A program made the position numbers and the translations under genes. Positions 11,461 through 25,188 of a stretch of 64,000 nucleotides of DNA are shown here, piece after piece; position 1 is the stretch's first letter; every line of letters begins with the position of its first letter. Source of the stretch: Lolium rigidum (Eukaryota > Streptophyta > Magnoliopsida > Poales > Poaceae); assembly GCF_022539505.1 (NCBI RefSeq), contig NC_061514.1, forward strand, positions 335,403,090 through 335,467,089, in the 5' to 3' direction. The notes under the pieces are model-generated. The model ran no database searches. It was not told the origin of the DNA and worked only from the letters and a program-made list of their open reading frames with translations.

Positions 11461-14400
11461 TGATGGGATTCGTAGCATAGAAAACAAAAAAATTCCTACC
11501 GCAAGAACGAATAACAAGCCAAGATCCAATCTAGAAGATGGTAGCAACGAGAAGATCATGAGACTAACCCTCGAAGATTTCCAAAGCCTACGAGATTAGA
11601 TCTCGTTGTTGCTGTAGTCGATCACTTGCGGCTTTCGAAAGCGCGTAGACGGTGCCACAGTCGGGCAGCACCTCCGTACTCGGTCACACGTTCGGTGTTG
11701 ATGACGACGTCCTTCTCCCCGTTCCAGCGGGCAGCGGAAGTAGTAGATCCTCCTCGGAATACCGTCAGCACGACGGCGTGGTGGCGGTGATGGTGGAGAA
11801 CTCCGGCAGGGCTTCACCAATGCGAATGCGGGAGAGGTGTAGGATGAGGGCGGCTAGGGTTTGGGGAGAGGGGGGGGCTTGGGGCGCCGGCTAGGGTGCA
11901 CCTTGGTGGTGCAGCCAACTCATGGTCTTAGGGTGGCTGGCCCCTGATACGTCCCAAACGTATCTATAATTTCTTATGTTCCATGCTACTTTATTGATGA
12001 TACTCACATGTTTTATACACATTATATGTCATTATTATGCATTTTCCGGCACTAACCTATTGACGAGATGCCGAAGAGCCGATCTGTTGTTTTCTGTTGT
12101 TTTTGGTTTCAGAAATCCTAGTAAGGAAATATTCTCGGAATTGGACGAAATCAACGCCCAGGGTCCTATTTTTCCACGAAGCTTCCAGAAGTCCGAAGAG
12201 GAAACGAAGTGGGGCCACGAGGTGGCCACACACTAGGGCGGCGCGGCCCAAGCCCTGGCTGCGCCGGCCTGTTGTGTGGGGCCCTCGTGACGCCCCCTGA
12301 CCTACCCTTCCGCCTACATATAGTCTTCGTCGCGAAACCCCCAGTACGGAGAGCCACGATACGGAAAACCTTCCAGAGACGCAGCCGCCGCCAATCCCAT
12401 CTCGGGGGATTCAGGAGATCGCCTCCGGCACCCTGCCGGAGAGGGGAATCATCTCCCGGAGGTCTCTTCATCGCCATGATCGCCTCCGGATCGATGTGTG
12501 AGTAGTTCACCCCTGGACTATGGGTCCATAGCAGTAGCTAGATGGTCGTCTTCTCCTCATTGTGCTATCATGTTCGATCTTGTGAGCTTCCTATCATGAT
12601 CAAGATCGTCTATTTGTAATCCTACATGTCGTGTTTGTTGGGATCCGATGGATATTGAATACTATGTCAAGTTGATTATCAATCTATCATATATGAGTTG
12701 TTTATGTTCTTGCATGCTCTCCGTTGCTAGTAGAGGCTCTGGCCAAGTTGATACTTGTAACTCCAAGAGGGAGTATTTATGCTCGATAGTGGGTTCATGC
12801 CTCCATTAAATCCGGGACGAGTGACGTAAAGTTCTAAGGTTGTGGATGTCTCGTTGCCACTAGGGATAAAACATCGATGCTTTGTCTAAGGATATTTGTG
12901 TTGATTACATTACGCACCATACTTAATGCAATTGTCTGTTGCTTGCAACTTAATACCGGAAGGGGTTTGGATGATAACCTGAAAGTGGACTTTTTAGGCA
13001 TAGATGCATGCTGAATGGCGGTCTATGTACTTTGTCGTAATGCCCTGATTAAATCTCATAGTCCTCATCATGATATATGTATGTGCATTGTTATGCCTTC
13101 TTTATTTGTCAATTGCCCAACTGTAATTTGTTCACCCAACATGCTATTTATCTTATGGGAGAGACACCACTAGTGATCTGTGGACCCCGGTCCTATTCTT
13201 TACATCTGAAATACAATCTACTGCAATTGTTCTTTACTGTTCTTCCCAAACAATCATCATCTTCCACACAATACGTTTAATCCTTTGTTCACAGCAAGCC
13301 GGTGAGATTGACAACCTCACTGTTACGTTGGGGCAAAGTACTTTGGTTGTGTTGTGCAGGTTCCACGTTGGCGCCGGAATCCCTGGTGTTGCGCCGCACT
13401 ACACTTCGCCGCCATCAACCTTCAACGTGCTTCTTGGCTCCTCCTGGTTCGATAAACCTTGGTTTCTTTCTGAGGGAAAACTTGCTACTGTCTGCATCAC
13501 ACCTTCCTCTTGGGGTTCCCAACGGACGTGTGTTAATTGCACGCATCAGCCCCCTCCCCTTGTCCCTCATTATATAGGTGGAACACATCTAGGGTTTGCC
13601 CAAGTCTTCGAATAAGACCCCAATTCAAAACTGCCATATGGACGAAACCTAGTTGGGTTGGGACTCTCTCCTTTCCCCCCTTGCTTGGCCGGCCAAGGAG
13701 GTGGAGTCCACCATGGACTCCACCCTCCCACTTGGTGGGAAAGTTAGGGTTGGTGGAGTCCAACCGGGACTCCACCTTCCATAGTGATTTATTCCGGATA
13801 ATTCTAGAAACCACCTTCCCTAAATTCACCGGATCATTTCCAAACCTGGAAAGTGACTTCCTATATATGAATATTATTCTCCGGACCATTCCGGACCTAC
13901 TCGTGATGTCCTGGATCCCATCCGAGACTTCGAACAAAACTTCGAACTCCATTCCATATTCCATATCTACTTAAACGACATCAAACCTTAAGTGTGTCAC
14001 CCTACGGCTCGTGAACTATGCAGACATGGTTGAGACCTCTCTCCGACCAATAACCAATAGCGGGATCCGGAGATCCATAATGGCTCCCACATATTCAACG
14101 ATGACTTAGTGATCGATTGAACCATTTACATACGATACCGATTCCCTTTGTCACGCGATATTTTACTTGTCAGAGGTTTGATCATCGGTATCTCTATACC
14201 TCGTTCATCCTCGTCTCCTGACAAGTACTCTTTACTCGTACCGTGGTATGTGGTCTCTTATGAACCATTCATATGCTTGCAAGCTAATTAGATGACATTC
14301 CACCGAGAGGGCCCAGAGTATATCTATCCGTCATCGGGATGGACAAATACCACTGTTGATCCATATGCCTCAACTCATACTTTCCGAATACCTAATCCCA

Positions 14401-14828
14401 CCTTTATAACCACCCATTTACGCAGTGGCGTTTGATGTAATCAAAGTACCCTTCCGGCATATGTGATTTACATGATCTCATGGTCGAAGGACTAGGTAAC
14501 TATGTATCGAAAGCTTATAGCAAACTGAACTTAGTGACATGATCTTATGCTACGCTTATTTGGGTGTGTGTCCATTATATCATTCACTTAATGACATAAC
14601 CTTGTTATTAATAACATCCAATGTTCATGATCACGAAACCATGATCATCTATTAATCAACAAGCTAGTTATTCAAGAGGCTTACTAGGGACTCCTTGTTG
14701 TTTACATAACACACATGTATCAATGTTTCGGTTAATACAATTATAGCATGGTATGCAAACATTATCATAAACACAAAGATATATTATAATAACCATTTTA
14801 TTATTGCCGCTTGGGCATATCTCCAACA
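11461..14828 (-). repeat. Angela-type 5' LTR, interrupted
   Basis: The 5' LTR is split into 11461-11944 and 13549-14828 by a solo LTR. The joined parts (about 1759 bp) align along their length with the 3' LTR at 3310-5075, with scattered substitutions and small indels. The ends match: TGATGGGATTCG at the left and CTCCAACA at the right. Confidence 0.92.
11945..13548 (+). mobile_element. Solo Athila-type gypsy LTR inside the Angela LTR
   Basis: The 1604-bp block runs from TGATACGTCCC to CGCATCA and is bounded by a 5-bp duplication GCCCC (11940-11944 and 13549-13553). The empty site is seen in the other Angela LTR near 3797 (GGCCGGCCCCCTCCCC), which proves the insertion. No internal region is present, so unequal recombination between two LTRs probably removed it. 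A related LTR occurs at 49410-50898. The family resembles Triticeae Athila-lineage LTRs, but the family name is not verified. Confidence 0.9.
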
Positions 14829-14831
14829 AAT

Positions 14832-14959
14832 AGGTGTCAACTAGTTGGTAGTGGCTTGCATCCCTCCCAGCGCGCGCTCCTGTGACATGTGTTTGAGCCC
14901 TGGTATCCTAGTGTCTCCCTATGTCGGCGCCTAGAGGTCCCCTCCCGTTTTAATATATT
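14832..14959 (+). mobile_element. tRNA-derived SINE-like repeat, copy 2
   Basis: This copy is homologous to 3143-3260. The A-box-like CTAGTTGGTAGTGG is at 14841-14854 and the B-box-like GTGTTTGAGCC at about 14889-14899. It begins within or beside the AATAG duplication of the Angela insertion, so Angela landed at the head of this SINE. Without the Angela element the two SINEs would stand about 45-60 bp apart in the same orientation. Confidence 0.5.
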
Positions 14960-15954
14960 ACACTAAGACTGTTATTTTTTAGGGTGTGCTAAGACTGTTA
15001 TGATTTCTTGAATATGAGATTTGCAGAAAACTCGTAAGCACATGTAATATCAAATGTCCTCATACTAGAAGGTGTACTCTGGTTGTCATCAGATGTTGCA
15101 TGAAACAGTGTGATCATAACGGTGATTATTTGGCACATCGGAAAGTGTGTCTAGAAACATGGATAGTTCAAGAATGGTATTTTGCTCCTCCTTGTTACTG
15201 AGAGATACACTATAGGCCATCTTGGTATCAAAATTCCACCTGATCGTCTGGCCTGACATAGCGTGATCATTATCACAAAGAAATCGGAATACATAACGAG
15301 AAAACAAAAATGGAACTAAAACAAGAATAGTGGGTATAGTGATCGATGTGTTGAATCACGAGGAAACCAAAGTCACGCCTCTTGTTGTGATTAATATGGT
15401 GAAGCAAAGGGATTAATATTTGTTTAAACACAAGGCCCGCTTGATGGCATCCGTGCACGCGCTGGAGCCATCATAGACGTCTAGGTCCAGCTCTCTGTTA
15501 TTGACCCGAAAGGGTTCAAGAGTCATGTTTGCGCACTACCGAGCCTGCTAGGTCACACGCTTATAGACTCTTTGGATAGGAGGAATTTCATAGGAATTTT
15601 GGAAGAATTTTGTAGGAATTTTGAAGCCCATTAGATCATAGGATCTAGGCCATCAATTTTCCATGGATCCATTCATATGCCCTCCACTCCATAGGAATCT
15701 CAACATGAGTCCAAACCTCATTCATTTTTTCCTTTGAGAAGCCCAATGCACTTACACTCTATTTCTATCTCTCTCTCTACATACTCATTATCTCTCCCGA
15801 TTCCTGCAAAATTCATGTGTTTGTTTAATGCACACCTAATGCATGTAAAATGCATGCATGAACTTTGTAGTTTACTGTCATATATTCCAACATTTTTTTG
15901 CATGTTATAAGATGTTATATTCATGTTTTGCATTGATTTATGGGGATTTACCAT
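14960..15954. other. Intergenic DNA with possible MITE relic
   Basis: No gene recognised. Around 15570-15625 a repeated AGGAATTT word recurs (ATAGGAATTTT, GTAGGAATTTT), reminiscent of hAT-type MITE ends, but no matching second terminus was found. Confidence 0.4.
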
Positions 15955-16453
15955 TGATACCCTTTTATTGGTTTATAACTCTACAGAACAGGAAACCCAT
16001 GTTTATGTATTTTTAAGTTTCACAGACCTTACAGAACTCAAATGGAGCGAGGATTTTTATGGAGTCAATATTTTCCCTGGAGACAAAATATGAGAAGAAG
16101 TACCGGTAGGGGCCCACGAGGCCCGAACAAGCGCAGGAGGCGCGGGCCCCACCATAAGGCGTGCCACCATGTCTCGTTCCCTCCTCGAGTGCCCACGGCC
16201 ATCCATTTTGATCTCAAACTGGCGAGCTTGACCTAAAAAACACTATATATAGACCCCTCGAGGCGTTCTCGGAGGAAGCGGCACGGACACACGAAAACCA
16301 CGAAACTTATGCTGAACATGCGAAGATTGGAGCGGGAAACACTACCGGAGCCATCCCTGTTTGCAAATCCACCCTCACCAACATCGTCAACACCGCCATG
16401 ATGACGAAGAGGGAGTAGTCCACCTCTAGTCTATGGGTTTATGGCAGTAGCTT

Positions 16454-16504
<51 letters not shown>

Positions 16505-17607
16505 TGCTATGTTGTTTAGATGCCATATGAGTTGCCTATCATGATTATGGCCATATTTGTAATTCCTATTTGGTGGATCTTTTGTTTTATTGGATGATCT
16601 ATGAGATCTTAATCTTTATTATGTTTTTGATGTATTAATATATGCATATTGTTACCGTGTTCTTTATTAATTATTCCGATCAAACTTTTACGCAAGAGTA
16701 TGTGTTCGGGATGGTTGTGTATTAGAAGGAGTAACATGGTGGTAGTAATGAGTTGTGACAACAAGCCTCATATCTACTATGGTCTTTACCAATTCTTTTG
16801 ATACCTCAATAGGGATAAAGTGAATGCATGTGCTATATAATTCCCGGTGACAGCTAAGAAGTCTTCATTAAACTATGGATCGTATGCTTGATCTATTGTG
16901 ATACGTTTAATTCAAGGTAGCATATTTTTTGTTGAAAACATCGTGCCAAAGTACCTAAAGCTATGCTCTGTTAATTCTTAAATCTAGATTGCTTGGAGTG
17001 TATCACTTTCTAGTCGACCATAAGTAAGATGTTTAGTATCATCTTTATGTTAGGATGCGATGCCCATATAAATGCTAACCAAGACACATAATAAAATCTC
17101 ATCAATATTGAGTTATCTATCATGTTCATAAAGCCACCACTCTTTTATGAGAGAGTAGACAAGTGAACACATGAACCCCAGTCCACTTTTTATCATAAGA
17201 ACAACTTTTACTTTCTTTTATTTGCTTTTGCATTTGTAGCATTAATTAATTTAGAAAATACAAAAATATCTTTACTTCTTGCAACTACAACTAAAAACCC
17301 CAAAACATCTTTATTTACTTGTTTTTATTTACTTTCTAGTTATAGTTTTCTCTCTAGTATTTTATTTATTGATATTTTACTTTACTAATACCGAAGCCTT
17401 GTGCTTGACAACCACACGTGGTAGTTGGGGGCACAAGATAAAGACTTTGCTTTGCAGGATGCTAGACGAGGTTGGAAGAAGCTTCACCTTTGGTCCCCCG
17501 ATAGTTCGATATAAAACCCGAGTCGCCCTTGTGGGGAAAATTTGTCTTGATGCATCCCTTTACCCTTGGAGTCCTAACAAATTGACACACTTGTTGTAGT
17601 GTCATCA
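15955..17607 (+). mobile_element. Probable solo gypsy LTR (decayed)
   Basis: The block starts TGATACCC and ends GTGTCATCA, the terminal pattern of the other Athila-type LTRs here. It contains a TATATATAGACCCC promoter-like motif near 16243 and a downstream GC-rich leader. ACCAT precedes it (15950-15954) and ACCAT recurs at 17610-17614, two bases beyond the expected end, so a target duplication is suggestive but not exact. No long ORF is present. Its length (about 1.65 kb) fits the solo LTR at 11945-13548. Confidence 0.55.
16456..16501. repeat. (TC)n microsatellite
   Basis: About 23 perfect TC dinucleotides inside the LTR-like block 15955-17607. Confidence 0.95.
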
Positions 17608-17869
17608 GAACCATCTAAAGACACATCTTTTGTGCTTCCAAATCCTACAACAATTTATAGTACATATCATCCTAATCATGTTCTCCTTTGAAAATAATGC
17701 AATTCAATGAGGCTCTTAAATTAAGTCGGTCTTAATAGATCGTATGTGGATGGGAGAAAGGTCAGCAAAATTGTTCCGAATTCATTGAAATTATTTAGAA
17801 AGAAACCGAAAGAATTTCATAGTAATAGGAAGGCCTTGGAGAACTGTAATGTGCACTTGAAGGCCCAGG

Positions 17870-18207
17870 AAGGACCTAGAAGGTTTTGGAAACTTCTATA
17901 ATTTTCTGGAGGGCGACATGGGTCTGTCCACCTAGGCAAGCCATGTTGAGGCAGCGAAATGGGCCTCTAATGAGCATTAGTGGGGAGCCCCCACTTGCCT
18001 TGAGGGGTAAGAAGGGTAGGATAAGGCTTGTGGAAGGGGTGCCTCCCCCTCTTATCCGTGTGGTGCGGCCGACCCTAGGGGAAGGAAACCCTTCCCCAAA
18101 GGTAGGCACCCACACCCCCTCCCCTATATAAGGAGATGGGGTAGACCCTTCATCCACTCCAAGTTCTTAGAGTCTGCTCGCTCCGTATGTCTATCCCTCC
18201 CTCCCTC

Positions 18208-18254
<47 letters not shown>

Positions 18255-18590
18255 ACTCTTCACATAAACACTGAAAGGGTGCACCACTACCACCGTTAGT
18301 GCAATGCCTTAGACGTTGGAATGCTACTAGATTAGATTAGCATACATGTTGATACTGAAGGAGGGATCATACCTTTGATCCTAGGAGCGAGATGGAGACC
18401 ATACTTACGACTCGGAGGGATATATGCCTAGCTAAGGGGATTGCCGCGTTCAGTATTTCACCTAATTTCTTCCACACTTTTATTGGTGAGATTTTCTAGA
18501 TCTTTTCTTGTTTATTGCATCTTCGTAGATAGATCTCGGTGGTTTGTGTAAGTAGATTTTTTTTGTATTCTATCACTTTCCCCTATAATA
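17870..18590 (+). mobile_element. Decayed copia-like LTR fragment
   Basis: There is a TATA element (CTATATAAGG, about 18124-18133), then a transcript-like leader, a CT tract, and a 3' stretch ending TTCCCCTATAATAGACTCC. That tail resembles the end of grass copia LTRs, which finish in CCCCTACA before the TGGTATCAGAGC priming site; the priming site here is not recognisable. The left boundary is uncertain. Confidence 0.4.
18211..18251. repeat. (CT)n microsatellite
   Basis: About 20 perfect CT dinucleotides downstream of the TATA motif of the LTR-like fragment, preceded by CCCTCC repeats. Confidence 0.95.
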
Positions 18591-18625
18591 GACTCCCTAA
18601 CCACCTCATAATTTAAAAGGAATAA

Positions 18626-19090
18626 TTAAGAACTTTCAAAACACACCACTTCATATTCCCGAGACACGCGCAAGACCCAACCACCACACTGAAATTTCAA
18701 TCCCTTGCCTGCTCCACCGTCGGCACATCCTTCCGATGTCCCAATGTCACGCCTATCCGCTTGTGACCCCTCCACTATTTCGAACAACTTCAACCCCTCA
18801 TTCGGTCTTAATTCAGCAGGAAAAGGAGCCATCAAACCGGATGCACCACCGTCATTAAAGCCTACTGGAGATCGGTCGTGCATCTCCCCTGCCATGCGAC
18901 CCCCTGACCACCGCCACTTGTCCATCAGAGCTCTTGTGGCCTCCCTCGTACTGACACCCCGCCCTCTAGCATCATTGTGTGTTGCTCGCCACATTCCCTC
19001 CGCCATCGCCCATCCTTCCCGCGAGCATGCGAGCGTCGCAATGGTTTCATGGGATACGAGCGAGGACATGGAGTCCATCGAAAGAGCCAT
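18626..19090 (-). CDS. Hypothetical ORF, 154 codons, unrecognised
   Basis: The ORF opens MALSMDSMSS and ends in EVVCFESS. It contains a Trp/Arg-rich middle and a Gly-rich stretch (GCADGGAGKG). Upstream on the minus strand is AACCCTAAAC, a motif common in plant 5' leaders. No signal peptide, transmembrane segment or known domain is visible. A plus-strand frame of the same length overlaps it almost entirely, so the GC-richer composition alone may explain both. It could be a captured gene fragment or chance. I do not recognise it. Confidence 0.2.
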   Translation of the reverse strand: MALSMDSMSSLVSHETIATLACSREGWAMAEGMWRATHNDARGRGVSTREATRALMDKWRWSGGRMAGEMHDRSPVGFNDGGASGLMAPFPAELRPNEGLKLFEIVEGSQADRRDIGTSEGCADGGAGKGLKFQCGGWVLRVSREYEVVCFESS

Positions 19091-20224
19091 CTTCTTGGCA
19101 GATGTGTTAGGTTTGTTTAGGGTTTTCTCAGTGTGGATGTGTAATTATTGGTTTAAAAGTCAGACTTAGACATTATTTTGAAGGAATAATGATTATGTTT
19201 GAAGATTTAAATTTGACGGTCAACGAGAAGAAAAATACGAGGAAGAAACGAAGAAGGTGAAAGAGAAGATATCACTAGGACATTATGCTAATACAATGAT
19301 GGATGAACCAATGAAGCAGATCGAGGATGAAAGAAGAGAATAAACAAAGAAAAGATGCAACATATATCGTCCATCATGGGACATGTCTTTTACGTTCCAT
19401 GGTGAAGTCAGAGGTAGAGAATATCATGGAAGCCGAGATCGGAGGACTAATAATGGTGGTTCGAGTCTTTGTATTGATGACGAATTTTCTTTGGTGATTC
19501 GTGACTCGTAGTAGCGGTATGCAAGTTGGAGCAACAACATAGGTGAAGTTTAATATCTTACCTTTCAGGGTGAAAGTCTAAGGTCCGATCTTAATTGGTT
19601 GGTTCTACCAATGGCCTTATTGAAGACTGTTAGAAGTATAATATGTAGGGGGTGTATATGTAAGACTAGGACTCATCATTTTGTACTCCAAATCTACCCC
19701 TTCCCTTTGTACCTCTATATATACCACACGAGGGTCCAAGCAATACAACACACGGAAATTATGGTTCTGCAATTTCTATAAAGACATTGTTTTGAGAGCG
19801 TGGACTTTCTCCAAGGTGAAATCCTATGATCTATGATCGGGCGATGACGATGTTTATGCTCTGTTTCCTTCTTGGAAACGCCGCTTTCTAGGAATTTAGA
19901 TTTCATGTGTTGTCTTGGTGGTGTTTGTACTGCAGCTACAAGAAATAGATCAGGGACATTTTTTAGCTCCTTTTTTTTCGACGTGTGCATCCATAATACC
20001 ATTAGAAAATTGTGTTGTTGCATAGGCTAAGTCTAATTGGTATCTTAGCGCTATTAACATATTTCGTTTGTTAAAGAATTGTCCATAAACACAAGATCAA
20101 AATGGCTTCAGCTACATTGAAGATGAAGAAGATCGAAATATATGGTTTTGAGAAGAAAACATGTTCCTAAATGTGCATTCAGTGATACTACTGGAGTATT
20201 ATTATCGTGGTCAAGGTTGTAATA
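19091..20224. other. Intergenic DNA with possible LTR relic
   Basis: No supported gene. Around 19711-19760 a TATA-like CTCTATATATACC is followed by CACACGAGGGTCC and AATACAACACACGG, a layout like the U3/R border of grass copia LTRs, but no boundaries are visible. Confidence 0.35.
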
Positions 20225-20349
20225 CTCCCTTCGTCCATTAATAGATGTCCGATGGTTCGTCTAAATTTAGACGTATCTATGCACTAAAGAGTGTCTAGAT
20301 ACATTTGAATTTAGACAAACTTTTAACATCAAAAGATGGACAGAGGTAG
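20225..20349. mobile_element. Stowaway MITE (125 bp)
   Basis: Inverted ends CTCCCTTCGTCC and GGACAGAGGTAG lie between TA dinucleotides at 20223-20224 and 20350-20351. Near the centre are further complementary words (TAAATTTAGAC and TTTAGACAAA types). It lies about 500 bp upstream of the carboxypeptidase start, a usual position for Stowaway elements near grass genes. Confidence 0.85.
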
Positions 20350-20722
20350 TAGAAAAAAGACAGACATTTTGGGAGTCATTTATAAGGTTCTAGCGGAGAT
20401 GCTTTAACTGAACCGTTCGATTCTGATGGAGACACCACCACAACAGTTATGTCATCAGCAAAATCCAAGAGATCTTGATAATGCTTGCAAGTTGCAACCT
20501 CGTTGCTGCCTTCCCTTTCAAGTAAGAAACAGGACATGGTTCGTCGGTTATAACGGAAGAAATTTTATTGCCATGAAATGAAAGCATGTGCTGCCCTAGT
20601 GGATGCATGGACGGATCAATTGGATGATCTATCTTGTATTGGATGGGAACTTTTCCACCGATTCTGACATGTCCGTCAATTTGTCCCATGTCGAATTTAA
20701 TCGGCACTCCGGATTCCCGCCC

Positions 20723-20730
20723 TATAAATA
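20723..20730 (+). promoter_or_regulatory. TATA box of the carboxypeptidase gene
   Basis: TATAAATA lies 119-126 bp before the ATG at 20849 in a CCGCCC-rich context. A transcription start about 30 bp downstream (near 20755) would leave a leader of roughly 90 bp. Confidence 0.7.
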
Positions 20731-20809
20731 CCAGGTCGAAACGAGCACCCGTTGTCTCCAGCGTGCAGCGTGCCTGTCTGAAAGCTACAGGCCGACATAC
20801 TAACAGTGA

Positions 20810-24078
<3,269 letters not shown>

Positions 24079-24130
24079 CATAAGAAATAGTAAAAGTAGT
24101 ACACCAGCAGTTTTAGGGGATGTATCATTT

Positions 24131-24745
24131 CATTCGGTACAAGAAATAAGAAAATTCAAGTAAAGTTAGACACAGAAACCCATCAACCCATGCCCTCTGA
24201 AGACCATGTAACTGCAGGTCAGGAAATGCTTTCATATAGATAAGAAACTGTACGAGTAATTTATTAAGTCTGAATATTTATGCCAAAATGGCATGCTGCA
24301 ATACTACTGATAACTGTATGAAGTGGTGCCTCCATGTGTTACAGTGACTAATCAGGAAAATGAAATTTATATGTTGGTTCCAAAGCAGGGGATACTGTAA
24401 ACTCTAGAAATTTTGCAGCAGCAGCAGCATCACTAGTTGCATAATTTCCATTGCTATAACAATTTCAATTGCTACATCAATTAGATTCAGTACATAGAAT
24501 AAGAAAAATCAAGTGAAGTTAGATAGATAAAGCCATCAAAGTATCAAATCGATGCGCTTCGCCAATCATGAACTGCAAGTCAGCAAAATGGTTTCACATA
24601 GATAGAAGACTATATGGTGTAATTTTACGAAGTCTGAAGAATGATAGCCCAAATGGCATGCTGAAATTCTGGGGCCAATAATCACCAATCAGGAGAACCA
24701 AACTATATCTTGCTAACAAATCAGGGATACTGTATAATTTCATTA
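24131..24745. repeat. Diverged direct duplication between the convergent genes
   Basis: About 24133-24415 and 24486-24745 are direct repeats, offset 335-353 bp. Shared landmarks in order are GTACA-GAATAAGAAAA-TCAAGT, AACTGCA-GTCAG-AAATG, ATGGCATGCTG and GGGATACTGTA. Neither copy is coding. They occupy the 1.1-kb gap between the carboxypeptidase stop (24078) and the methyltransferase stop (25189), so they may carry 3' UTR sequence of either gene. Confidence 0.7.
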
Positions 24746-25188
24746 ATTTGTAAATTTGACTATATGCTCCGAAGCATAAACGTACTGCAAATTGAAACAT
24801 AAATAAAGTCTCAGAAATTCTTGCAGAAGCAGTAGATACGAAAAGCTGTGTGAATATATTTCTTTCAGGAAACTGGCAGTGTTCACCCAAACAAAATACA
24901 ATGATTGAAAAACGGCAATTGTTTTGGCATTGCATACAGGATGAAAATTGACACATTTTCTTCCTCAAATGCACCAAATAATCCTGTGCTCCCTTCAGCA
25001 CGGGATAATAACCAATGTAACATAACATAGTGACTCGCTGATTCTTATAAAATCACTGAAAAAATGTACACACGTGCAAAAGCACACTTTCTATCTTTGG
25101 ATGGCCATAATGGTGGCAACATCACGCGCAACAATGCACAAATATTGTGAGATGAACCAATCTACACCTCATTCTGAATCATGCATCT

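Larger units (their letters stand above)
3305..14833 (-). mobile_element. Angela/BARE-like copia retrotransposon, full structure
   Basis: The element is complete in outline: 3' LTR 3310-5075, internal region 5076-11460, 5' LTR 11461-14828, on the minus strand. A perfect 5-bp target duplication, AATAG, lies at 3305-3309 and 14829-14833. On its own strand the LTR starts TGTTGGAGATATGCCC and ends CCCATCA, the pattern I recall for the Triticeae Angela family. The PBS reads GTGGTATCAGAGCC (initiator-Met type) and the PPT CAAGTGGGAGAC. The two LTRs are nearly the same length (1766 and about 1759 bp without the insertion), so it inserted as a unit. The coding region is degraded. Later insertions are a Pack-MULE-like element (6000-7356) and a solo LTR (11945-13548). 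Confidence 0.93.
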
